Below are positions 1-6,266 of a stretch of 6,266 bases of DNA, piece by piece. A model generated the notes under the pieces. That model saw only the letters and a list, made by a program, of their open reading frames with translations. It ran no database searches and was not told where the DNA came from. Every line of letters starts with the position of its first letter. Positions within the stretch are counted from its first letter, which is position 1. Origin of the DNA: Actinobacteria bacterium UBA4719 (lineage in GTDB: Bacteria; Actinomycetota; Actinomycetes; Actinomycetales; Dermatophilaceae); contig DHJN01000241.1 of assembly GCA_002404345.1 (NCBI GenBank), forward strand, positions 1-6,266, in the 5' to 3' direction. A program made the translations under genes and the position numbers.

Positions 1-188
1 TCGAACTCCTCGCCCATGGGATCAGACTTGGGAGAGTTCTGGTGGAGAGCGCTCACGTTCAGCCGATTCGGCCACCAGTCTCGGTTCGACGTGCCCTGGG
101 GGTCCCTGTGGGTCACTCCCGCGACCGGGCACGTGGCGTCGCGCTCCTCGTTCATCTCGCCGACGACTGCATCAGGACTGTCAGACAT
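1..188 (-). CDS. katG: Catalase-peroxidase KatG, N-terminal part (runs off the left edge)
   Basis: Only the first 62 codons are present; the gene continues beyond position 1. The protein begins [15 protein letters not shown] and then carries the KatG N-terminal signature: a CPV motif near residue 20, [13 protein letters not shown] at about 34-46, and [15 protein letters not shown] running to the window edge. KatG is a bifunctional haem enzyme that removes hydrogen peroxide as catalase and as peroxidase; in mycobacteria it also activates isoniazid. The distal and proximal haem residues lie beyond this fragment and cannot be checked. The ATG at 188-186 is favoured by a good Shine-Dalgarno sequence 6 nt upstream. 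The gene starts 29 nt after the furA stop on the same strand, so the two are very probably co-transcribed. The identification rests on strong family resemblance; only the missing remainder is uncertain. Confidence 0.95.
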   Translation of the reverse strand, partial: MSDSPDAVVGEMNEERDATCPVAGVTHRDPQGTSNRDWWPNRLNVSALHQNSPKSDPMGEEF

Positions 189-194
189 GGGGAA

Positions 195-201
195 TCCTTC
201 C
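195..201 (-). promoter_or_regulatory. Ribosome binding site of katG
   Basis: On the minus strand GGAAGGA lies 6 nt before the katG ATG, inside the 29-nt furA-katG gap. It fixes the ATG as the start. It also shows that katG is translated from its own site within a furA-katG mRNA. Confidence 0.8.
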
Positions 202-217
202 GGTTTTCAGGGGGTGA

Positions 218-652
218 TCAGGAACTTGGTGCGGTGGAGCAGTCGAGGCACAGGCCCCAGTAGACGACCTCGGCCTCGTCGATCGCGAAGCCGTGGTCGT
301 CGGACGCGGTCAAGCAGGGTGTGGTCCCGACGGCGCAATCGACGTCGGCGAGGAAACCGCACGACCGGCATACGACGTGGTGGTGGTTGTCCCCGACCCG
401 CGATTCGTAGCGCGCCACGGAGCCCGACGGCTGGATGCGCCGCACCAGACCCGCGGCAGTCAGCGCACGCAGCACGTCGTACACGGCCTGATGGGACACC
501 TCACCGAGATCCTCACGCACGACACCGATGATCGAGTCCGTGTCGGCGTGCGGATGCTCGTACACCGCGGTCAGCACCGCCACCCGGGGACGCGTCACAC
601 GCAGCGCAGCCCAGCGCAACAACTGCTCAACATCCAAAGTCGTGAACACCAT
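218..652 (-). CDS. furA: Fur-family transcriptional repressor FurA (regulator of katG)
   Basis: A 144-residue Fur-family DNA-binding protein, the normal length for actinobacterial FurA. From memory, the stretch from RVTRPRVAVL (18-27) through QAVYDVLRALTAAGLV (55-70), IQPSGSVARYESRVGDNHHH (73-92) and DEAEVVYWGLC is close to mycobacterial FurA. The winged-helix recognition region is about residues 51-70. Metal ligands visible are the HHH cluster at 90-92 and two CxxC pairs (C95/C98 and C135/C138), the latter typical of a structural zinc site. FurA homologues repress their own promoter and the downstream katG until peroxide or loss of metal inactivates them. The start is taken as ATG 652-650 because it matches the family N-terminus and sits at the predicted transcription start, giving a leaderless mRNA. 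GTG 649-647 is an almost equal alternative, and TTG at 685 would fall in the promoter. Confidence 0.93.
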   Translation of the reverse strand: MVFTTLDVEQLLRWAALRVTRPRVAVLTAVYEHPHADTDSIIGVVREDLGEVSHQAVYDVLRALTAAGLVRRIQPSGSVARYESRVGDNHHHVVCRSCGFLADVDCAVGTTPCLTASDDHGFAIDEAEVVYWGLCLDCSTAPSS

Positions 653-656
653 CCGA

Positions 657-685
657 AGTGTGGCCCTTTTTCTGGAATCAATCAA
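657..685 (-). promoter_or_regulatory. furA promoter with candidate FurA operator
   Basis: Minus strand: a -35-like TTGATT (685-680), a 17-nt spacer, and a -10-like CACACT (662-657). Transcription would start about 5-7 nt later, at or just before the furA ATG at 652, so the mRNA would be leaderless. The spacer holds the AT-rich GATTCCAGAAAAAGGG (679-664). It resembles, from memory, the AT-rich FurA-binding site described upstream of mycobacterial furA, though the second half of the dyad is less symmetrical here. The promoter elements are seen in the sequence; operator function is inferred. Confidence 0.6.
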
Positions 686-689
686 GAAC

Positions 690-914
690 CCAGGCGCAGC
701 CTTCGACCTTCATCGGCCGACCTCAACGAATAAACCTGGAAAGGCTAGAAAAAAGTTCGGGATGGACCGTCCGGCACCGACACGCCTGGACCGCAGAGGA
801 CGTCCACGGACCTGTGTGGACGATTCAGCGCCGAAGACGGCCCACCCGTAGTCAAGCAATTAGTCAAGCAGAGGCACCATTCGACCGAAAACGGGTCAGT
901 ACAGGGCTCAATAC
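690..914. other. Gene-free stretch between furA promoter and tRNA terminator
   Basis: No reading frame here has a recognisable protein or a convincing start site. It contains a 7-bp inverted repeat (CGTCCAC 801-807 with GTGGACG 816-822, 8-nt loop). It also holds a short direct repeat, TAGTCAAGCA at 849-858 and again at 861-870. Because both flanking operons run leftwards, this is the upstream region of furA beyond its core promoter. Confidence 0.55.
801..822. repeat. 7-bp perfect inverted repeat
   Basis: CGTCCAC (801-807) pairs with GTGGACG (816-822) around an 8-nt loop. There is no T-tract after it on either strand, so it is not a standard terminator. It lies about 115-135 bp upstream of the core furA promoter and could be a protein-binding dyad or chance. 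Confidence 0.5.
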
Positions 915-957
915 AAAATGGCTCCGACCCGCGTTTCCGCAGGTCAGAGCCATTTTT
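911..957 (-). terminator. Rho-independent terminator of the tRNA operon
   Basis: A long hairpin lies just downstream of tRNA-Val on the minus strand. AAAATGGCTC (915-924) pairs perfectly with GAGCCATTTT (947-956). After one mismatch, GACC (926-929) pairs with GGTC (942-945). After a second mismatch, GCG (931-933) pairs with CGC (938-940), closing a 4-nt loop (TTTC). The minus-strand 3' arm ends in a TTTT run, as expected for a terminator. The plus strand also ends in TTTTT, so it could act in both directions. It insulates furA from tRNA read-through. Confidence 0.88.
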
Positions 958-962
958 CGAAC

Positions 963-1037
963 TGGTGGGCGATACTGGGATCGAACCAGTGACCTCTTCC
1001 GTGTCAGGGAAGCGCGCTACCGCTGCGCCAATCGCCC
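963..1037 (-). tRNA. tRNA-Val (anticodon GAC)
   Basis: A full cloverleaf is readable on the minus strand. The acceptor stem is GGGCGAT/ATCGCCC and the D arm is GCGC-AGCGGTA-GCGC. The anticodon arm is CTTCC-CTGACAC-GGAAG with anticodon GAC (reads GUC). The T arm contains GGTTCGATCCC. The discriminator is A and the CCA end is encoded (965-963), unlike in the two neighbouring tRNAs. It is the last gene of the cluster, 17 nt after tRNA-Cys, with the terminator immediately beyond. Confidence 0.96.
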
Positions 1038-1054
1038 ATTCATGTGGCAACTCG

Positions 1055-1125
1055 AGGTGGAGACGGGATTTGAACCCGTGTAGACGGCTTTGCAGGCCGT
1101 TGCCTCGCCTCTCGGCCACTCCACC
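1055..1125 (-). tRNA. tRNA-Cys (anticodon GCA)
   Basis: Minus-strand cloverleaf. The acceptor stem is GGTGGAG/CTCCACC and the anticodon arm is ACGGC-CTGCAAA-GCCGT with anticodon GCA. The T arm is ACGGG-TTCAAAT-CCCGT. The discriminator base is U, the usual identity element of tRNA-Cys. CCA is not encoded (the gene is followed by CGAG), so it must be added enzymatically. It is the middle gene of the Gly-Cys-Val operon. Confidence 0.96.
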
Positions 1126-1156
1126 GTGAGGGTTCCAGGCCTCCGCCAAGAGCCGT

Positions 1157-1185
1157 AAGGCCTTCGGCGAAGGCTTGAAGCCTTC
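1157..1185 (-). repeat. Overlapping inverted repeats in the Gly-Cys tRNA spacer
   Basis: Three copies of the same 6-mer alternate in orientation: GCCTTC (1160-1165), GAAGGC (1169-1174) and GCCTTC (1180-1185). The middle copy can pair with either neighbour. The right pair extends to 8-bp arms around G1177. The left pair extends by a G-U and an A-U pair. In the precursor RNA these would be mutually exclusive hairpins directly after tRNA-Gly. There is no U-tract, so termination is unlikely; a role in precursor folding or processing is only a guess. Confidence 0.7.
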
Positions 1186-1186
1186 G

Positions 1187-1259
1187 AGCGGACAACCGGG
1201 CTCGAACCGGCGACCTCAACCTTGGCAAGGTTGCGCTCTACCAACTGAGCTATGTCCGC
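1187..1259 (-). tRNA. tRNA-Gly (anticodon GCC)
   Basis: Minus-strand cloverleaf. The acceptor stem is GCGGACA/TGTCCGC and the D arm is GCTC-AGTTGGTA-GAGC. The anticodon arm is CAACC-TTGCCAA-GGTTG with anticodon GCC (reads GGC/GGU). The T arm is GCCGG-TTCGAGC-CCGGT. The discriminator is U, as usual for bacterial tRNA-Gly. CCA is not encoded. It is the first gene of the operon, separated from tRNA-Cys by a 61-nt spacer rich in inverted repeats. Confidence 0.96.
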
Positions 1260-1275
1260 GGGAACGCCAGCGACC

Positions 1276-1281
1276 AAAATA
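1276..1281 (-). promoter_or_regulatory. Candidate -10 box of the tRNA operon
   Basis: Minus-strand TATTTT (1281-1276) fits the actinobacterial TANNNT -10 pattern. It would start transcription near 1269, giving a leader of about 10 nt before tRNA-Gly. No good -35 hexamer is seen at the usual distance; that position is occupied by a CACGCACGCAC run. Confidence 0.4.
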
Positions 1282-1308
1282 CCCGCTGTGCGTGCGTGCA
1301 GACATTAA

Positions 1309-1325
1309 CCGATCCGAGGGATCGG
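1309..1325. repeat. Perfect 17-bp dyad, candidate operator
   Basis: CCGATCCGAGGGATCGG consists of two perfect 7-bp arms separated by GAG. It lies about 40-55 bp upstream of the predicted tRNA transcription start and about 140-155 bp upstream of aidB. Both a regulator site and an RNA hairpin are possible. The symmetry is seen; any role is inferred. Confidence 0.6.
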
Positions 1326-1348
1326 AGTCCAACCGGCTGGATTCGCCG

Positions 1349-1372
1349 GGTCCAACATCCGCGCCTTGGACC
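1349..1372. repeat. 7-bp inverted repeat GGTCCAA/TTGGACC
   Basis: GGTCCAA (1349-1355) and TTGGACC (1366-1372) are perfect inverted copies with a 10-nt spacer, in the middle of the tRNA-aidB divergent region. Arm centres are 17 bp apart. No T-tract follows, so a terminator is unlikely. Confidence 0.5.
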
Positions 1373-1384
1373 ACCCAGCCACGC

Positions 1385-1453
1385 CGTTCGAGCGACTTCA
1401 CCACTGTCGTTCGAGCGACTTCACCACTGCCGTTCGGACGACTTCAGACATAC
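1385..1453 (+). repeat. Three-copy 23-bp tandem repeat upstream of aidB
   Basis: Copies start at 1385, 1408 and 1431. The first two are identical except for the last base. The third keeps the core CGTTCGxxCGACTTCA and then diverges. The unit contains the imperfect palindrome TCGTTCGAGCGA. The array ends against the candidate aidB -10 element, a position suited to binding of a regulator. It is non-coding if aidB starts at 1464. Confidence 0.8.
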
Positions 1454-1456
1454 CCT
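1451..1456 (+). promoter_or_regulatory. Candidate -10 box of aidB (leaderless)
   Basis: TACCCT fits TANNNT and is 7 nt upstream of the GTG at 1464. Transcription would therefore begin at about the start codon. No Shine-Dalgarno sequence precedes the GTG, which agrees with a leaderless mRNA. No clear -35 is visible; the tandem repeats occupy that place. Confidence 0.4.
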
Positions 1457-1463
1457 CACCCAT

Positions 1464-3137
1464 GTGAGCACCCATGAGGTCACCAACCAGCCCCCTGCGC
1501 TTCCCGAGTACAACGTCGTCCTGGCCGATCCAGCACTGCGCGAGGGGATCGCGCTCTGGGGCCTGGAGCAGGATCGCGCACAGCTCGAGGCCCTCGGCGC
1601 CCTGGCCGGTGGTGTCGAGGCGCAGACCTGGGGTGAACAAGCAGACCGCAATCCCCCTGTCCTGCGTACGCACTCACCGCAAGGCGCCCGGGTCGACGAG
1701 GTGGACTTCCATCCCGCCTGGCATCGGTTGTTGGACACTGCAGTGTCCTACGGCTTGACTGCGGAGCCCTGGACGAAACCAGCACGAACCGGGGCTCACG
1801 TACGCCGAGCCGCAGGCTTCGTCGCGTGGTCGCAGGTCGATGCTGGTCATGGGTGTCCGTTGTCTATGACGTATGCCGCGGCGCCCGCCCTCCAGGGCAG
1901 TCCTGACCTCAGCGCCATCTGGACTCCGCTGCTCGCCTCGCGCGAGTACGACTTCGGCTTGCGGCCCCACGCCCAGAAGCGCGGCGTGCTGGCGGGCATG
2001 GGCATGACCGAGAAGCAGGGCGGCTCCGATATCCGAAGTAACACGACCGCGGCCGTGGCCGTGGGCGGCGGCCCGATCGAGGGGGGTCAGACCTACCGAC
2101 TCACCGGTCACAAGTGGTTCTGTTCCGCACCGATGAGTGACGTGTTCCTTGTTCTCGCACAAGCCCCGGCTGGGCTGTCCTGCTTCCTCGTCCCCCGGAT
2201 GCTGGATGACGGGACGCGCAACACCTTTGCGTTGCAACGACTCAAAGACAAGCTGGGCAACCGTTCCAATGCCTCGTCCGAGATCGAGCTGGACGGCACT
2301 TGGGGCGTGGGCATCGGGGACGAGGGCCGAGGCGTTCGGACCATCCTGGATATGGTGGCGGCCACCCGGCTCGACTGCGTCCTGGGCTCGTCAGCGACGA
2401 TGCGCCAGGCCCTGGTGAGGGCGATCCATCACACGCGTCATCGTCGGGCCTTCGGCAGGACGCTGGTCGACCAGCCGCTCATGCGCAACGTGCTGATGGA
2501 CCTGGCGCTGGAGTCCGAAGCTGCCACCACATTTGGGCTCAGGCTGGCAGCGGCCGTCGACGCCGGCGATACCGCTTTCTCACGTCTTGCGGTCGCTATC
2601 GGCAAGTACTGGGTCTGCAAGCGCGCATCCCCGATGGTGGCCGAAGCGCTGGAATGCCTGGGAGGCAACGGCTATGTCGAGGAGAACGGTCTCGCTCGGC
2701 TGTATCGGGAAGCACCGCTGAACTCCATCTGGGAGGGCTCCGGCAATGTGAACGCCCTCGACGTCCTCCGGGCACTGACTCGCGAGCCGGCCTCGGTGGC
2801 GGCCATCACGGCCGAGCTCGACCTCGCGAGCGGCGCTAACTCCTTGCTCGACACGGCCATCAGGACCGCGGTGTCAGCCATGCAGGCGGCAGCGGGCTCT
2901 GCCGAAGCGCAGTCCTTCAGTCCAGTGGCCGCACAGTCTGGCGCTCGCGCGCTCGTCGAACAGCTCGCGACCACCCTGCAGGCCTGCCTCCTGACGCGCT
3001 TCGCACCGGCATACGTCTCGGAGGCCTTCGTGGCGAGCCGGCTGGGCGAGGGTCACGGTCACACGTTCGGCACCCTGTCGAGCGACCTGGTCGACGCTTC
3101 GGCAGGCAGAGTTATCGAACGGTCGTTCCCCGGTTGA
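1464..3137 (+). CDS. aidB: AidB-like acyl-CoA dehydrogenase family flavoprotein
   Basis: 557 residues, close to E. coli AidB (about 540). AidB is an FAD-binding member of the acyl-CoA dehydrogenase fold, induced in E. coli by the alkylation (Ada) response. It binds DNA through its C-terminal region and is thought to limit alkylation damage; its dehydrogenase activity is weak. Motifs recalled from AidB are FHPAWH (82-87), MGMTEKQGGSD (179-189), RLKDKLGNRSNAS (259-271), EALECLGGNGY and YREAPLNSIWEGSGNV (414-429). E424 is in the place of the catalytic glutamate. The part after about 430 corresponds to the DNA-binding domain and is poorly conserved. The GTG at 1464 is chosen because family similarity begins just after it; an open frame back to 1296 only translates the tandem repeats. 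There is no SD, so it may be leaderless. It could be monocistronic: glgX follows after 96 nt with its own SD. AidB assignment is firm, the exact substrate is not. Confidence 0.9.
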   Translation: MSTHEVTNQPPALPEYNVVLADPALREGIALWGLEQDRAQLEALGALAGGVEAQTWGEQADRNPPVLRTHSPQGARVDEVDFHPAWHRLLDTAVSYGLTAEPWTKPARTGAHVRRAAGFVAWSQVDAGHGCPLSMTYAAAPALQGSPDLSAIWTPLLASREYDFGLRPHAQKRGVLAGMGMTEKQGGSDIRSNTTAAVAVGGGPIEGGQTYRLTGHKWFCSAPMSDVFLVLAQAPAGLSCFLVPRMLDDGTRNTFALQRLKDKLGNRSNASSEIELDGTWGVGIGDEGRGVRTILDMVAATRLDCVLGSSATMRQALVRAIHHTRHRRAFGRTLVDQPLMRNVLMDLALESEAATTFGLRLAAAVDAGDTAFSRLAVAIGKYWVCKRASPMVAEALECLGGNGYVEENGLARLYREAPLNSIWEGSGNVNALDVLRALTREPASVAAITAELDLASGANSLLDTAIRTAVSAMQAAAGSAEAQSFSPVAAQSGARALVEQLATTLQACLLTRFAPAYVSEAFVASRLGEGHGHTFGTLSSDLVDASAGRVIERSFPG

Positions 3138-3155
3138 CCTGCGCCTGACCTGCGC
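3135..3155. repeat. 10-bp direct repeat across the aidB stop codon
   Basis: TGACCTGCGC occurs at 3135-3144 and again at 3146-3155, a period of 11 bp or about one helical turn. The first copy begins with the aidB TGA stop. It lies about 80-100 bp upstream of glgX, so it could be an operator for that gene or a small duplication. Confidence 0.6.
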
Positions 3156-3223
3156 GTTGGTGCCCTGGAGCGGGCGGCAGGACAGAATGGACCCGCTAGG
3201 TGGCACGATCCGCGACTGCTGAC

Positions 3224-3229
3224 GAAGGA
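3224..3229 (+). promoter_or_regulatory. Ribosome binding site of glgX
   Basis: GAAGGA lies 4 nt before the ATG at 3234, a slightly short but usable spacing. It supports this ATG as the start. Confidence 0.7.
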
Positions 3230-3233
3230 CCTC

Positions 3234-5363
<2,130 letters not shown>

Positions 5364-5385
5364 GAGTCGGACAGCCACACCAGCC

Positions 5386-6255
5386 CTAGGTTTGGGCCAA
5401 TCGCACCTTCTCGGCTTCGACATCAAAGGTCGCGGCCGGCCATGGCGGCGCAATCACTCGCAGGTGCTCGACCACGAGCTGCTGTACAGCGAGCCGGGCG
5501 TACCACTTTCGATCCGCCGGAACGACGAACCACGGAGCGGACTGCGTCGAGCACTTGTCTATCGCCACCTGATACGCCCGCTGGTACTCCGTCCACCACT
5601 CGCGCTCGTCAACATCGGCTGAGTTGTACTTCCAGTGCTTGTCCGGGCGTTCGAGTCGTTCGCGCAGGCGCGCCTTCTGCTCGTCGCTGGAGATATGCAG
5701 CATGACCTTGACGATGCTGGTTCCGGCCTCGGTCACCGTCTTTTCGAAGGTATTGATCTGCCCGTAGCGACGACCCCACGTCGCGGGCGGCACCAGGTTG
5801 TGCACCCGTGCGATCAGGACGTCCTCGTAGTGCGAGCGGTCGAAGACACCGATCTGTCCCGGGTGTGGCAGTGCATTGCGGATTCGCCACAGGAACGGGT
5901 GCTCGCGCTCTTGTTCGGTCGGTGTCTTGAAGGCGGTGTAGCGGATACCTTGAGGGTCCACCGAGCCGACGACATGGCGCGTGATGCCACCCTTGCCGGA
6001 GGTGTCCATCCCCTGCACCACCAGAAGCACTGCCGCTCTACCGCCAGCCGTGGAGTCGGCATACAGCCGCTCCTGCAGGTCACCGAGCTCCGGAACCGTC
6101 GTGGCCATGAGCTCGGCCCCCGCCGCCTTGTCCCCCTCGTATGCCGGGGTGGAACGTGGCTCACGCTCCGCCAGCACAAATCCCGGACCTGCCTCCAGCG
6201 CCCGCGTGAATGACCCTGACCCAGCTGCGTTGTCCACTGTGCGCTTAGGGCTCAC
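5386..6255 (-). CDS. ppk2: Polyphosphate kinase 2 family protein (polyphosphate:nucleotide phosphotransferase)
   Basis: 289 residues, typical of one-domain PPK2. These cytoplasmic enzymes transfer phosphate between polyphosphate and nucleotides. The Walker A loop is GMDTSGKGG (82-90) and Walker B is GVFDRSHYEDVL (136-147), including D139, R140 and E144. The lid region covers about 191-221, with the basic and aromatic residues KHWKY (206-210). The sequences FVLAEREPRSTPAYEGDK, TPTEQE and NLVPP resemble the class III group (e.g. the Meiothermus ruber enzyme), some of which act on both AMP and ADP. That class assignment is from memory and tentative. The chosen start is GTG 6255-6253; a second in-frame GTG is at 6237-6235. 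No SD is visible in the 11 bases left before the window edge. The gene converges on glgX with 22 nt between stops. Confidence 0.92.
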   Translation of the reverse strand: MSPKRTVDNAAGSGSFTRALEAGPGFVLAEREPRSTPAYEGDKAAGAELMATTVPELGDLQERLYADSTAGGRAAVLLVVQGMDTSGKGGITRHVVGSVDPQGIRYTAFKTPTEQEREHPFLWRIRNALPHPGQIGVFDRSHYEDVLIARVHNLVPPATWGRRYGQINTFEKTVTEAGTSIVKVMLHISSDEQKARLRERLERPDKHWKYNSADVDEREWWTEYQRAYQVAIDKCSTQSAPWFVVPADRKWYARLAVQQLVVEHLRVIAPPWPAATFDVEAEKVRLAQT

Positions 6256-6258
6256 GCT

Positions 6259-6264
6259 AAAATA
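6259..6264 (-). promoter_or_regulatory. Candidate -10 box of ppk2
   Basis: Minus-strand TATTTT (6264-6259) fits TANNNT and ends 3 nt before the GTG at 6255. Transcription from it would start around or just after that GTG, suggesting a leaderless mRNA or use of the second GTG at 6237. The -35 would lie outside the window, so this is weakly supported. Confidence 0.3.
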
Positions 6265-6266
6265 AC

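Noticed and set aside
653..685. furA starting at TTG 685
   Set aside because: The extra codons coincide with the -35/-10 and operator-like sequence, and family alignment favours the start at 652 or 649.
1320..1380. Possible degenerate tRNA on the minus strand (GGTCCAAGGCGCGGAT and GGTTGGACTCCGATCC segments)
   Set aside because: No acceptor stem or proper anticodon arm can be formed; the likeness is explained by short GC-rich inverted repeats.
1385..1453. CRISPR array
   Set aside because: The repeats are contiguous 23-bp units with no spacers, only three copies, and no cas gene is nearby.
1296..1463. N-terminal extension of aidB to an upstream ATG at 1296
   Set aside because: The extra 56 residues only translate the dyads and tandem repeats, have no family similarity, and lack a ribosome binding site; AidB similarity begins just after the GTG at 1464.
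3157..3188. glgX promoter from TTGGTG and CAGAAT
   Set aside because: The 20-nt spacer is too long and the hexamers are poor matches.
5383..5397. Terminator between glgX and ppk2 (GCCC/GGGC, 7-nt loop)
   Set aside because: Only 4 base pairs, no U-tract of useful length, and it overlaps the end of ppk2; too weak to call.
5635..6213. Plus-strand open frame of about 190 codons opposite ppk2
   Set aside because: It is the antisense shadow of a gene with intact Walker A and B motifs; no independent protein features are seen.

Overview
The window reads as ordinary chromosomal DNA of a high-GC actinomycete. Support for this comes from GC-rich coding sequence, a FurA-KatG pair of the mycobacterial/streptomycete type, a Gly-Cys-Val tRNA cluster, GTG starts and several candidate leaderless promoters. 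Family and genus cannot be fixed from the sequence alone.

Layout. Positions 1-690 hold the oxidative-stress pair furA-katG on the minus strand: a complete Fur-family repressor followed, 29 nt later, by the first 62 codons of catalase-peroxidase, which runs off the left edge. Positions 690-914 have no gene, only small repeats. A strong hairpin terminator (about 911-957) closes a minus-strand tRNA operon transcribed in the order Gly(GCC), Cys(GCA), Val(GAC), covering 1259 down to 963. A 204-bp divergent intergenic region (1260-1463) follows. It contains a candidate tRNA promoter, two perfect dyads and a 23-bp tandem repeat abutting a plausible leaderless promoter. On the plus strand then come an AidB-type acyl-CoA dehydrogenase (1464-3137) and a GlgX/TreX glycogen debranching enzyme (3234-5363). 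A PPK2-family polyphosphate kinase on the minus strand (6255-5386) converges on glgX, leaving only 22 nt between the two stop codons.

How the genes relate. furA-katG is a classic autoregulated peroxide/metal-responsive operon. The tRNA cluster is an independent stable-RNA operon. aidB, glgX and ppk2 belong to alkylation-stress protection, glycogen turnover and polyphosphate metabolism. These have a loose stress or storage-polymer theme, but nothing in the sequence shows that they form one system.

I found no mobile element, CRISPR array, toxin-antitoxin, phage or defence module, and no convincing new system. The items most worth a second look are regulatory: the tandem repeats and dyads between the tRNA operon and aidB, the furA promoter/operator that implies a leaderless mRNA, and the mutually exclusive hairpins in the Gly-Cys tRNA spacer.
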